Below the pieces are notes generated by a model. The model made no database searches. It worked only from the letters and a program-made list of their open reading frames with translations, and had not been told where the DNA came from. A stretch of DNA of 64,000 nucleotides, taken from contig OX578155.1 in NCBI GenBank assembly GCA_951213105.1, positions 28,350,857 to 28,414,856 on the forward strand, read 5' to 3'. The DNA is from Amaurobius ferox (Eukaryota > Arthropoda > Arachnida > Araneae > Amaurobiidae). Within the stretch, counting starts at the first letter, position 1, and the number at the start of each line of letters is the position of its first letter. Of the stretch, positions 21,346-32,823 are shown one piece after another. The translations under genes were made by a program, and so were the position numbers.

Positions 21346-22044
21346 TGCGCTGGGATAAATGCCATGACTCTAAAAATTGATTTGCTACTCACTTCACAAC
21401 AGCTTTAGTGAAATTAACACAATGCCGTGATATGGGAACAGCTGCTAAAGCAAATCTTTTCAAAGGTATATCGCATTGTGAATTCATAATGACCATTCTT
21501 TCGTTGAGTAATTTGATGGTTGAAATTAAACCACTGAACTATAGTTTTTACAGAAGAGCTTGGATGCACCCGAAGCCACTGTAAACATTCAGCAAACGGT
21601 CGAAGTGCTAAGGAGAAGCATACCTACTCTAAGAAGTTCTATACTGAATTACCGAAGGAGGAGGAAAGCGGGAATTGGGAGTCGAACTAACCATCCCAAG
21701 ACTAGCTGGCAGAAAGTAGCACCAAGTTAATAATTTAGCGGAATGAGACTTCTCATTAACAGAGCCTGGAAGTGAACTGTTTGCATTCTTTGGTCAAATA
21801 TATCCTATGATTTTGAGAAAATTTTTGCTCGCCAAATGGTTCTAATTCATTTAAAAAATTAGAGTCTATGGATGTTAAATCATACTTCAGAAGGATAAAA
21901 AATAAATTTTACGAAAACGTAATTTCTTATTCAAGTTAGGTAATTTGAAGATAAAACTTTAAACAGAAAGCTCTGCACGTTATTACAAAACATTTCACTT
22001 GAATATTTTAGTAACAGATGGCAGCATAAGATTTAAAAATAAAA
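21346..22044. other. Intergenic DNA
   Basis: No gene or recognised element. Composition is mixed, without long open frames. Confidence 0.4.
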
Positions 22045-22047
22045 CCC

Positions 22048-22122
22048 GCTCTGATTCGAACCGGAGACCTCTCGATTGCTGAGCGTCCCTCCTACCGCCT
22101 AAGCAAGAGTGCTATGCCATGT
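22048..22122 (-). tRNA. tRNA-like sequence, probably a pseudo-tRNA or SINE head
   Basis: The minus strand has an A-box-like TTGCTTAGGCGGTAGG and a perfect B box GGTTCGAATC about 40 nt downstream, flanked by a T-stem (CTCCG with CAGAG, one mismatch). An orderly acceptor stem cannot be drawn, so a working tRNA is unlikely. It differs from the SINE family of this window and no body or tail was recognised beside it. Confidence 0.4.
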
Positions 22123-23058
22123 TGAGTGTAATAAGAAATTATTGCAACTTAATTAGGTACGGGTAAATATCGCCATATTTCCTCAATTTCTCCAATACGC
22201 CAACCGAAAAAGACTTGCCGAAGTTTGGCCTCCAACAAAGGAATTTTACTTCTGCAGCAATTTGTTGTGGGAAGTCCTGGGGCTCTACCACCAACACATC
22301 GTAAATCCAACCGGGTTCGAAATAACCGGTTATTCCGCACGTCAATCAAATTTTACGAAATGTGGTACCACGAAGTCTTATTTGGGTCCCTAAAGTTGTA
22401 CGAAGGTTCGTAAAAACCCCTTGATAATTTCACCCTCTAAGGAGGCCGTGAAACCTGAAATAAGGTACGCAAAGCAGTATTCAAGATGGCGGTCTTGTAT
22501 TTGCGAGTGATCGTTTTTGAAAGGAAGAAAAATTCAACCATAGAGGTTAAATTAATTATGCTAATTGACAATGAATTTGTTTTATTGCTCAGGTTAAATT
22601 ACCACCAAGTTGCTGACTAAATTAGTATCAAATGCTTCGATAATAATTTCCTTGGAATATTTAAAGCGACGATCTTGGAAATTTTACAAGCACCAATTTT
22701 TCATCAAATCTGAAAATTTTGTTCCACATATATTAAAATAGAAGCTCATTTATTTACTTCAAAGGATCTGCCCTTTCAATTTTCAAAATATTTCTTTTCT
22801 TTTTTTCTGTTTGGAAGTTCTTATAATTATTTAGGTTTCAGCTATGTTAACGTTAGCGAACTCAACTATCTCTCCTTCACGAATCGTTAAATAAACGTCT
22901 GACAGAATTTTAAAAATAAAACCTGCATTTTCTCTATACAATTTTTTTCCCGAAACTATATTAAAACAACTTTAAAATGTATTCTGCTTTTAAAAGAACA
23001 TCCTGAAATAGCACTGTAAGGGTTAGAGCAGCTTTTTAGTTTTAATAGCAATTGCATT
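22123..23058. other. Intergenic DNA
   Basis: Short overlapping frames on both strands at 22139-22413 coincide with a moderately GC-rich patch but show no protein motif. The rest is AT-rich. No gene is supported. Confidence 0.4.
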
Positions 23059-24306
23059 GAGTTTGTTCTTATGAACGACAATGCCCGGCCACTGGTAGTA
23101 ATTGTATAATTATAAGAAAATTAAGTTTTAAACCTTCTGGTGAAGATTCTGTAAAAAGTAATATAAAGAACTTACGTAGAAGTAATTTTGATAAACAAAT
23201 TTTAATAGCAATTGCATAACTAGTAGAATTTTAATATTTTAAAACTCTTAATGGTTTTAATAATAAGTACTAAATTATATGAAGATCAATATTTAATTTT
23301 TTTCTTATTTCAAATGACTCTCAATTTGCACTGTTAATTCAGTTTTCTTTTTTATTTGGTAACTGTACATATATTCAAACACGGCTTAGCGAAAACACGA
23401 AAAAATAAATAAAATATCTCGAGAACAATCAGTTTTCATTCTTGTCATCGCCAAAAATTACGTATAGAACTAGTATTTATTTGTTACATTTAATAACCTT
23501 TTATTTTAGATTTTGACGATTTTTGCGAACTATTTCGTAATAAAGCCAGGTACGTGTTTTCCGAATCGTACTAAAATCTAATGAGCACCAGGGTAATCCA
23601 CAAGTGACTTATCCACTAAATTTTGGGAAACTTAGTCAATTAGATTTTTTAGCTAGAGAGGATACATGAGATTTGTGTCAGCCACTTCGCAAAAAAAGGT
23701 GGTTTCTTTTATCCCGAATCGTACCAAAATCTAATCAGCACCACGGTCATCCAGAAGTGTCATTCACCTGTAAAATTTTATGAAATTTGGTCCATTAATT
23801 TTTGAATTAGAGTGGATACATACATTGCACAAGCAGACACAGACAGACGTCAAGTCAATAGTGTTTTCGTGTGCTAGATGTCTCAAAACGTGTTGATCCG
23901 TCGAAAACTCGAGTTACTATTTTTGACAAAATTCCAATCTTTTCCCTATACATTATTTTCATGTATTGCAGGGAAAGTAAAAATGATTCTTTTGTTTGGT
24001 CACTAAAATATTCCACAGCGAGGCCATCCGAGCTAGACACCATTGACGACAGGGGCGGATCCAGAAATTTTTTTCGGGTGGGGCGCAATGCTAGAAAGCT
24101 AATTCACACCTATTTTGTTAAATTTAAAAGGGTTAAATTGCTAACTTATGCAATTGCTATTAAAATTTGTTTATCAAAATTACTTCTACTTAAGTTCTTT
24201 ATATTACTTTTTACAGAATCTTCACCAGAAGGTTTAAAACTTAATTTTCTTATAATTATACAATTACTACCAGTGGCCGGGCATTGTCGTTCATAAGAAC
24301 AAACTC
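23059..24306. repeat. Inverted repeat made of Tc1 and family A sequence
   Basis: 23059-23218 and 24148-24306 are near-perfect inverted copies (about 160 bp). Each arm contains the same junction between a Tc1 fragment encoding FVLMNDNAR and the end of a family A repeat (GCCCGG then CCACTGGTAG). The interior holds a minus-strand family A element (about 23100-23977) with its terminal hairpin near 23935-23977. Near 24054 there is an unrelated piece beginning AGGGGCGGATCCAGAAA. The same Tc1/A junction occurs once, not inverted, at 37276. Confidence 0.7.
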
Positions 24307-24620
24307 AGAACCTATTGCACCCACATAAGGGTGAACATAAGGATCAAGGACTTCATCGTGATATCGTTGACCAGTCACAGTACCGTTGAGGAAGTAACGG
24401 CGGTCTGTACGTCTGCCTGAGGAAATCCCAGCTCATACAAAGATACCACCACTAGAAAATGAGTGGCGCTGAACGACGTTAATAGCTTGATACCATGTAC
24501 CAGCCTCTCTCCACACAAAAATCCGTCGATACCCCGACTGTAAAGAGAATCTAGACTCATCGGTGAATAGGACCAACCAAGACCAAGACGCTTCATTACG
24601 GGCTTCCATGGGACCGAAGG
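24277..24620 (-). pseudogene. Tc1-type transposase fragment 1
   Basis: On the minus strand, spread over at least two frames, the conserved Tc1 core is readable: FTDESRFSL (first catalytic Asp), RRIFVWREAGTWY, GTVTGQRYHDEVLDPYV and FVLMNDNAR (second catalytic Asp). It stops at the junction with family A sequence, so the last catalytic Glu/Asp region and the C terminus are missing; the N-terminal DNA-binding region is also absent. Non-functional. 24621-25028 is GC-richer and carries a short repeat of CTTGGCGATGGTCTG but no gene. Confidence 0.8.
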
Positions 24621-25028
24621 TCCCTTACGCCCACATCAGAAAATAACAATGTCACTGTGTGTAGTTTTTCAATGGCAATATACGGTCGAAATAGCAATCA
24701 TCCATAAAAGGGCTGCTTGAAGAAGTCAGAGACGGCTGATGGTATGCCGTCTTCGTCTTGGAGTGGTGTAGTACTGAGCTGTGGCTGCAAAGGAATGGGA
24801 GGGCGGGGCCAGGGAAGAGCGGGCCCACAGACTATTATACAGACCTGTCACTCTCGATAGTTTCGTTTTCGCGGCTGCCATTAGAGATAGACCAAACAGA
24901 GGGTTTGCGCGCTCTTGGCGATGGTCTGGTTTGGTCCGAGTGCTTGGCGATGGTCTGATTTGGGTCCAAGACGATTTTCAAAGTTATAACCCTATTTCGC
25001 TCGGCGAAAACTTAGAACAACAGACTAG

Positions 25029-26507
25029 CGTGGTTTGAGTAACTCAGAAGAGAAGCCCGAACCACCCGAAGGTACACGGAAAAAGATGAACCGTCGTCGC
25101 GACCATAATCCAGCCGCCCTCAGCACATGCCCCCCAGTCCAGCGACCACCGGCGGAAGCACCACCGACAGAAGCCGACACCAGCGGGACAGAGCCGACGC
25201 CTCCAAGCCGGAACCCCCACCAGACACGCACCGACACCAAGCGCCGAGCAGGTCGCGGGGGACCAACACGAAAACACGACAAAAAGACCACCAGCCAAAC
25301 AAAACAGATCCTCATCCTCTAACTGGATTAACAAAAGCCAGGCCCCCTTGGCCGGTTACAAACAATACAATAAAATACAGTAAAACATGCACTTTAAATA
25401 CAAAATTCCCTAATCAGGAAAACAGAGCCAACAAAAAACATTTATTAAGCAATACAACAAAACATTGCAACTCCAGCCAACAAAAACACAATTCAAGCCA
25501 TCCAATAAAACTATATAAAAACAACAATTGCAAAACAGCAAGAAACCTATACTAAGCAGTTAGTCCGTAATCGACTTTAGAAGCCACAAAAGAAAGTTCT
25601 TTCATATAAACAGGGCAAGCGGCGTCATTGCACTTGTGATCCGTCTTAAATTTAGAGCCAAATTTTCCATTGTGCTTTTCACAATTTTTGCACTTTACCA
25701 TTTCTGTACAGTCAGTAGCTTTATGTTCTTCAGAACCACATTTGATACAAACAACTTTACCAGGGCAAAATTTTCCGATATGTCCATAATTCCAACACTT
25801 AAAGCAGACATAAGGCCGCAAGTGTTCTCTAAAATTCACTTTATACCACCCTAAACTGATCTTGCTCTTTTTAATTAACTTAGTAAAAGTCTCTGGATCT
25901 ACTTCTAGTATCCAATTTGTGCCTCCTCTACTTATAAAACTGTATTTTGCTTCTACTTTTGGAGGATCGTCGATTTCCTCATTCTGTTCTGTGATCCTCG
26001 CAACTAAGTCTTCTTTTGTGTATTCATCTTGGATATTATATAGTATCAATTGAGGCTTCTTCTTTTTGGGTTTACTTATTGTATAGTTGTTTAAAGCATC
26101 CTTGTCCTTAAACTCTTGGATAAGGACATCAAGGTCTTCACTTTTCGAGGTTTCTACCAATATGCCTCCCTTCCTAATCTTCTTCACCTTTTTTACACTA
26201 ATATTCAACATGGTTGGGTTCACCAGTCCCTGAACTTCTCTTCTTGTTGCTTCAGAGGATTGTTCCATTTTCGGCAATATTGAGACAACATGGGCACTTA
26301 GCACTTAGAGATCTTCCCCGTATTTTGGTTCCTGGGACAACTACTGTCCCTTTTTTTGGTTTATCTTGCTCAGCCAATTTCTGTGCATAGGAAGGAACAA
26401 CAGTCCTTTCTCTTTCCCCTCTTTTAGATTTCTCAACAGCAATTATTTTCTGTTGCTCTATAACAATCTTGATCAAATTACCAAGTTCTTCTCGTGGTTT
26501 GAGTAAC
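25029..26507 (-). mobile_element. Gag-only non-LTR retroelement with 15-bp target duplications
   Basis: Perfect repeats CGTGGTTTGAGTAAC at 25029-25043 and 26493-26507 flank a minus-strand insert of 1449 bp (25044-26492). It opens inside a gag frame (EELGNLIKIVIEQQ), so it is 5'-truncated. The gag stop is followed by only about 508 bp of G/T-rich 3' DNA. There is no room for the endonuclease/reverse-transcriptase ORF that normally follows and no poly-A tail. It is either an ORF2-deleted copy or a member of a gag-only lineage. Confidence 0.8.
25552..26304 (-). CDS. Gag-like nucleic-acid-binding protein (R1/Jockey-group ORF1)
   Basis: 250 codons. The C-terminal half has three cysteine-rich knuckles: CFKCWNYGHIGKFC, CIKCGSEEHKATDC and CKNC...DHKCNDAACPVY, the pattern of ORF1 of R1/Jockey-group non-LTR elements, which binds element RNA and escorts it to chromatin. 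The upstream part (VNPTMLNISVKKVKKIRKGG, then DPETFTKLIKKSKISLGW) fits the same family. The reading continues upstream in another frame to 26476 and beyond (KRGERERTVVPSYAQKLAEQ), so there is a frameshift near 26290 and ATG 26304 is not the original start. The protein is therefore N-terminally broken. No reverse transcriptase follows. Confidence 0.75.
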   Translation of the reverse strand: MLSAHVVSILPKMEQSSEATRREVQGLVNPTMLNISVKKVKKIRKGGILVETSKSEDLDVLIQEFKDKDALNNYTISKPKKKKPQLILYNIQDEYTKEDLVARITEQNEEIDDPPKVEAKYSFISRGGTNWILEVDPETFTKLIKKSKISLGWYKVNFREHLRPYVCFKCWNYGHIGKFCPGKVVCIKCGSEEHKATDCTEMVKCKNCEKHNGKFGSKFKTDHKCNDAACPVYMKELSFVASKVDYGLTA

Positions 26508-28094
26508 GTGAAAAAGGATTATTTGTTAAGTGTTTAGATCATTTCATAGAAATGAATTGATGAAAGAAAACTGGTTGCGTTACAGGGTATGTAATTTATG
26601 TTTATTAAAATTGAAATAATTTTAGTTATCACCATCCTACATACGTGTTCATTATAAGTATACACGTGTTCATAAGTATACACGTGTTCATAAATATACA
26701 CGTGTTCATATAAGTAAACATATGTTCATCGTCATGTTTCGCATATATTGTTATCAGATTGGAGGTAAAAGCCAAAATGGCTAGGAACTCCGTGAAAATC
26801 CACATTACTTGGCGATACGAAATTAGTGCTGTGTTATTACTGCCGGATTAGACTCAATTTTAAGAGGTAGTGGTATTAGTTAAAAAATATTTTCCGTATT
26901 TTTATAAAATGTGAAATAATTGATATTTGGATAGCTTTTTCTTAGTTGCATGTGTATATATTTAAGTAAAATTTTTACTAAGTGCCTTATGGTGGAAAAT
27001 TCACCCCCCCCCCCTCGGGTAATTAATGATTGAGTTCCACAACTTCGATAGTGCATTTATGTAAATTTGATATTTACTATATGAATATTTTTATATTTAA
27101 AAAAGAAAGTCTATTATCAGTATCCCAGAACAAACTAAGGATCACGTAATAAGCGATCAACACGCTAGTATACTTTTTAGACTGAAAATAGTATATAATA
27201 TTTCAGTCTTTTGAGTATGTTAGCTTGTAATTTTTTGTGCATTATGTTTTATAGTGAGACAATGCAATATGTCTATTTTTTAATCTATTTTATGATTATT
27301 TGAATTAAATATATAACTATGTTTATTTAAATATTCTTAAACTAATGAATATATTTATGTTGCAGATTAATGTATTTTTAAATCCTGAAGTTTCAAAAAT
27401 TATAAAAGTACAGTCCTCAACATTTTGTTCCCCTCCCGTTTTAAAAAAAAATCGCCAAGCGAGCGCTAACGCGCCAAATCTGGCAGACGCATCGTAGTTC
27501 AGTTGGTCCAACTCACGAGCTCTAGTGTCTATACGACATCCCATGTTAAAAATGTTGCCATAGGGTCCTATGGGAGTGAACCTTCTGAATATAGTATTCT
27601 GTGAGCGGGCCAATAGAAAAGTCACTGAGCAATGGCTCGGGGAAAATGTACAGTTAAATTAAATATAAGGATTTAACAATTAATCAAAAATACAAATAGT
27701 TATTAAAGTTTAAGTAAAATTAAAGTAAGATTATTACAACAGGGCGGGTTGTTAAGCAACCGGGGAAATAAGTCAAAGCCTGCGAAGCAGGGAGTTACAA
27801 AGATCACTCTCGTTGAAAGAAAAAAGGCCCTTTTCAGGGACACAGGTAAACAAATTAAATAATTTTAAACAAAGTCGATACAAGAGCACCCTTTTGGTGC
27901 GGTGACCGGGCTGGCATTAGAAACAGAACAATGCTAAAGTCGAGTCAACTTCCGAAAGGGAATACATGGCAATGCCAGGTAAACAGCTGGGGGGGGGGGG
28001 GTATCATCTGCGAGCGCGTTATAGCTCTCGAAGATGAACCAAACCAGGTCAATTTGCGTAGTCGCCGTACGCATGTCAGGGAGCGTTCTTTTGA
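26508..28094. other. Intergenic DNA with a short tandem repeat
   Basis: 26640-26730 has four to five copies of a roughly 20-bp unit (TACACGTGTTCATA). A 100-codon minus-strand frame at 27323-27625 (start MTFLLARSQNTIFRRF) lies in a locally GC-richer patch. I do not recognise a domain; it may be repeat-derived. There is a poly-G tract near 27990. No gene is supported with confidence. Confidence 0.45.
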
Positions 28095-28741
28095 ACGCTT
28101 GCAAAATCCCGAAGAGAAGCCACAATCCTAATAACATTACGGACTCAAACACTCCTTACTAACTACCAAAAAGCGAAATGGGACAAAAGCATAAACCCAA
28201 ACTGCCCCAGCTGCAATACACCGGAGACATTAGAGCATGTTATTATACATTGCCCAAAATACAAGACAGAAAGAAACAAATGCTGGAAGGAAATTCAAAA
28301 ACAAAGTGTCACAAACCTAATTGAACTCTTAGACATTGAAAAGTATGCGGAGCCCACTCATGCTGTAGTGAGTATTGTTTCTTTTGTCAAAAAGATGACT
28401 TGTGCCTGAGAGACTGGCTGCGAACTGATCGCTGTAAGAAAACGTGAGCATTTTATAGCCAAACTAATTTACATTCTGCATCGAAATAGCAGAGGTGATC
28501 AAAAAATTTTCTCGGTTAAAAAATTTAAAATGCATGAGTCAGAGATTTGGCACTGATTACTACTAGGTAACTTCCCAACATAATAACTAACAGATAATGG
28601 CTAACTAAATTATGACAGGACACCTGCCACTTGACTAGGAACTCAAGAAGTAGATAGAGGCGGCCATATGACTACTGTGAGCAGTGCTGCCGTAAAAAAT
28701 CGGTTTCAATCGAAACCTTGAAGAAGAAGAAGAAGAGGATT
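28095..28741 (+). mobile_element. 3' end of a non-LTR retrotransposon (LINE)
   Basis: Frame 28095-28409 is open for 104 codons and ends at TGA 28407-28409. It matches the C terminus of LINE ORF2 after RNase H: SRREATILITLRTQTLLTN resembles the REEATIL-LRxxHTxLTH stretch, and CPSCNTPETLEHVIIHC is the terminal Cys/His motif. About 330 bp of 3' UTR follow, ending in (GAA)n at 28722-28736. All earlier domains are absent, so it is strongly 5'-truncated. The (GAA)n tail abuts copy B of the segmental duplication. Confidence 0.8.
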
Positions 28742-28764
28742 GGGATTGGAGTAGTTTGTTTTGT

Positions 28765-28799
28765 CCATGAAGACTAGATAGACTCTCTAGTCTTCATGG
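28765..28799. mobile_element. 35-bp perfect palindromic insertion
   Basis: Arms CCATGAAGACTAGA and TCTAGTCTTCATGG (14 bp, perfect) enclose TAGACTC. The insert is flanked by TTTTGT on both sides (28759-28764 and 28800-28805); copy A has TTTTGT once (8446-8451) and no insert. It could be a minute palindromic transposon remnant or a fold-back repair product. Confidence 0.7.
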
Positions 28800-29824
28800 T
28801 TTTGTCTGTGCAGTTTTCATTTGCGAAAGAAATGCAATTGAGGATACAATTTATATTTGAGAAAGAAAAAGCATTTGAGGAATTTCTGTTGGATGGAGTT
28901 TATATTTCTTATAGTTTTTAGGTTAAAAAACCTAGCTTTTCTGATGCTATTCATATCATTTTCGGTAGAGACTTCTTATTCTAGATGCCTGTAAATTACT
29001 TTTGACCTAATTCACCAGGAGAATCGTTTACGGTTGCTGTGGCATAATTGTATGAACTGTTTAGAATATCAAGTTGTTAAGATATGGTCATTTTGCAATT
29101 TATTGTATGGAATGTGCACATTTTTCTGAAATTCAACTTGCAACTTTCTAGGGATAAAGAATTTGAGGAGAGAACAAACATTGTTCATATTTTCCTTTCT
29201 GTAGTTTAGAGACATCTGATTAAATCCAAAGTTTGTGTTTTAAAAAAAGGAAGAAATTTGTTGAAGGAAGCACAACATATTTTAAAATGAAATTCCTTTA
29301 TTATGACTTACAAGCATTTATTCTAACCCTATTATATCAATTGTGACAAGTTTTTAACTAAACTGAAAATTTTCATTGAGGAGTACATAAAGCATAGTGC
29401 CCCATGTGATGGACCCACTTAAACCCACAATACTGTTAATACTGTTTAACCAGAAAAAGTTTTATATCATAAATTTTCTGAAGTAGAGTCACACCAAGTT
29501 CTCTAAATTAGAATCCAGAGTTCATTGTATAACTTTACAGAAAGTGCATCATTAAATTGTTTAATTACAGAAAGTGCATCATTAAATTGTTTAATTATGT
29601 AAACATTACTTTTCCTAAGAAATCATTTTGGTTGATTTAGAAATCTGGGAAAAAACAATTTGTCTGTGCTTATTATAAAAATCATTTATGCAAAAAGAAA
29701 AATGAGGAAAAAAAGATTTTTATAAACAAATACTTGAAGCAACTGGTGAAAAGTGATTTATTTGAACATATATACACAACACTTTTTTGCAAGTATTTTT
29801 TAAATCAATATATGCTATCAGAAT

Positions 29825-30307
29825 TTTCACAAATAGAAGCTTTAAATAGTCACAAACATGTTCACACAGGCGAGAAAGTATTTGCATCTAAAGTGTGAGA
29901 GAAATAATTTCACAAAAATGTACTTCAAATGCACAGACTTATGCACTCAAGCCAGAAACAATTAACATGTGAAACATGCTAGAACACATTTTTATAAAAT
30001 GGTGCTTTAAACAAACTTGTGCATACAGGTGAGAAAGGGCTTGCATGTGAAAAGTGTCTGAAAACACTTGCACTAAAATGTGGTTTAGTTATTTGCATGT
30101 GAAATGTATCAGATAGTGCTGAAAAAAAAAGCAATTTAGATCAACACAAACATAATGACACAGATGAGAAACAATTTGTATGTGAAATGTGCCAGAAAGT
30201 ATTTACCAAAACAGTTACTTAGTTAAACACAAACGTGTGCACACAGGTGGAAAATCATTTACAAATTACATGTGCCAGAAAGCATTCTCACAAAAAGTAG
30301 TTTAGCT
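29825..30307 (+). pseudogene. Decayed 5' fingers of array B
   Basis: Counterpart of 9355-9880: linker and Cys motifs are visible (GGTGAGAAA, GTGAAATGTGCCAGAAAG) but interrupted by TGA and TAG codons and frameshifts. The same defects are present in copy A. Confidence 0.7.
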
Positions 30308-31324
30308 ATGGACAAACTTGTGCACACAGGTGAGAAACCATTTGCAACATTCTCGCAAAAAAGTCATTTAAATCAGCACAAAATGTTACATACAGGTGAA
30401 AAACCATTTGTGTGTGAAATGTGTCAGAAGGCATGCTCAAGTAAAGGTAATTTAAATAAACACAAACGCATACACACAGGTGAGAAACCATTTGCATGTG
30501 AAATGTGCAAGAAAGCATTCTCACAAAAAAGTAAATTAAATCAGCACAAGATTTTGCACACAGGTGAGAAACCATTTGCATGCGAAATGTGCCAGAAGGC
30601 ATTTTCATTTGAAAGTAATTTGAATATGCACAGACGTGTACACACTGATGAGAAACCATTTGCATGTGAAATGTGCCAGAAAGTATTTTCAAATAGTACT
30701 ATTTTAAATCGACATAAACGTATGCACACAGGTGAAAAACCATTTTCATGTGAAATGTGCCAGAAAGCATTTTCATATAAAGGTAATTTAGATATGCACA
30801 AACTTGTGCACACAGGTGAGAAACCATTTGTATGTGAAATATGCCAGAAAGCATTCTCACTAAAAAGTAATTTAAAGAACCACAAATTTGTGCACACAGG
30901 TGAGAAACCATTTGCATGTGAAATGTGCCAGAAAGCATTTTCAGATAAAAGTAGTTTAAATAAGCACAAATTTGTGCACACAGGTGAGAAACCATTTGCA
31001 TGTGAAATGTGCCAGAAGGCATTTTCACGAAAAAGTCACTTAAATCAACACAAACATATTCACACAGGTGAGAAACCCTTTGCATGTGAAATGTGCCAGA
31101 AGGCATTTTCACAAAAAGGTAACTTAAATAACCACAAACTTGTGCATACAGGTGAGAAACCATTTGCATGTGAAATGTGCCGGAAGGCATTTTCACGAAA
31201 AAGTCACTTAAATCAGCACAAACATATGCACACATGTGAGAAACCATTTGTATGTGAAATCTGCCAGAAAGCATTTTCATCGAATAAGCATTTATATCGA
31301 CACAGAGTTATTCACATAGGTTAG
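30308..31324 (+). CDS. Poly-C2H2 zinc-finger protein, 11 fingers (array B)
   Basis: 338 codons from ATG 30308 (MDKLVHTGEKPF) to TAG 31322-31324. There are eleven complete C2H2 fingers with TGEKPF linkers, preceded by a finger lacking its Cys half (EKPFATFSQKSHLNQHK) after a small deletion. The linker before the last finger is HTCEKP. The order matches array A without the second six-finger module and with fewer C-terminal fingers. DNA-contact positions differ from A in some fingers (QKSKLNQ versus QKSHLNR; LKSNLKN versus QKIHLNN). No effector domain is visible and the flanks are broken fingers, so function is uncertain. It would be nuclear and DNA-binding if expressed. Confidence 0.65.
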   Translation: MDKLVHTGEKPFATFSQKSHLNQHKMLHTGEKPFVCEMCQKACSSKGNLNKHKRIHTGEKPFACEMCKKAFSQKSKLNQHKILHTGEKPFACEMCQKAFSFESNLNMHRRVHTDEKPFACEMCQKVFSNSTILNRHKRMHTGEKPFSCEMCQKAFSYKGNLDMHKLVHTGEKPFVCEICQKAFSLKSNLKNHKFVHTGEKPFACEMCQKAFSDKSSLNKHKFVHTGEKPFACEMCQKAFSRKSHLNQHKHIHTGEKPFACEMCQKAFSQKGNLNNHKLVHTGEKPFACEMCRKAFSRKSHLNQHKHMHTCEKPFVCEICQKAFSSNKHLYRHRVIHIG

Positions 31325-32823
31325 AAATTATTCACATCTGAAATGAGCCAGAAAGCATTTTCACAAACAGATATAGTTTAGTTGTGCATAAGCTTGTATG
31401 TACAAGGGAGAAACTATTTGCACATGAAATGTGCCAGAAAGCATTTTAATACAAAGGTGATCTATATAAGCATCAAATTTTGCACACAGGTTAGAAATCA
31501 TTTGCATGTAAAATGTGCTGGAAAGCATTTTCACACACAAAAAAAAATATTTGTTCGCAAATTTGTACATACCTGTGAAAAACTATTTACACATGATATG
31601 TGCCAGAAGGCATTTTCACAGAAAAGTACTTTAACTACATAAACTTCTGCACACAGGTGAAAAACCATTTGCATATGAAGTGTGCCTGAAAGCATTTTCA
31701 CAGAAAAGTCAATTAGCTATGCACAAAACTCTGCCCACAGGTGGGAAACTACTTGCATGTAAAATGTGATAGAAAGCATTTTTAAACAAAGGTGATATGA
31801 AGCATAATATTTTTACAGAGATAAGGGAACATTTACATGCGTTTTGTGTCAGAAAGCATTTTTTCATAAAAATATTTTTGATAAGAACAAATGTGTTCAA
31901 ATAAGTGAAGAACCATTTGCATGTGAAATGTGCCAGAAAATATTTTCTCGAAAAAATGCTTTAAATGTACATGTGTTGTGTGCACTCAACTAAGAAATCA
32001 TTTGTATGTGAACTGTTACAAAAAGTATTTACACGAAACAGTAATTGAGATTAACACAAATTTATGCACACGTGTAAGAAATAATTGCATGTGCATTTTG
32101 TCAGAAAGCATTTATAGAAAATGTTATTTAGTTAAATGCAACTATGTGCACATGAGTAAAAAACAATATATATGCATGTCAAGTGTGCCAGAAATTATTT
32201 TCACACAAAAGAAACTTGGTTAAACATGACACAGGTGAGAAACTGTTTGCTTGTGAAATTTGCCAGAAAACATTTTCACATAAAAGTAGTTTATACACAA
32301 ATTTAGGCATACTGATGTGAAACCATTTGCATGTGCAATGTGCCAGAAAATATTTTCACAAATATATGATCTAAATAAGCATAAATTTTTCACAAAGGGG
32401 AGAAAACAATTTGGATGTGAAATGTGCCAGTTTGCATTTTCTCAAAAAACTAATTTTGATATGCACAAACTTGTGCTCATAGGTTATAAATCATTTGAAT
32501 GTGACATGTGCCAGAAAGCATTTTCAAGTAAAAGTAATTTATTCGAACACAAGCATGTGTACACAGGTTAATCACCATTTCCATGTGAAATGGACCATAA
32601 AGCTTATTCACTAAAAATTTATTTAGATATGCACAAATTTGTGCATGCAGGTGAGAAACGATTTGCATGTATTATGTTCCAAAAAGCATTTTCAAATAAA
32701 AGTAATTTAGTTGAACACAAATGTAGACACACACGTGAGAAACTGTTCGCATGTGAAATGTGCCAGAAAGCATTTTCACTAAAATGTGATTTATTCAGGT
32801 TCTGTGCTCCTGTACCAATTTAA
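31325..32823 (+). pseudogene. Decayed 3' fingers of array B
   Basis: Same remnants as 11840-13540, including the three-finger piece at 32317-32571 (CAMCQKIFSQIYDLNKHK, CEMCQFAFSQ, CDMCQKAFSSK). The piece 32590-32823 carries [16 protein letters not shown] and is uninterrupted here, whereas in copy A the equivalent finger is split by the 58-bp retroposon. Confidence 0.75.

Noticed and set aside
25035..25555. Pro/Arg-rich plus-strand frames of 95 and 142 codons
   Set aside because: They are antisense to the G/T-rich 3' region of the gag-only element and explained by its strand asymmetry.
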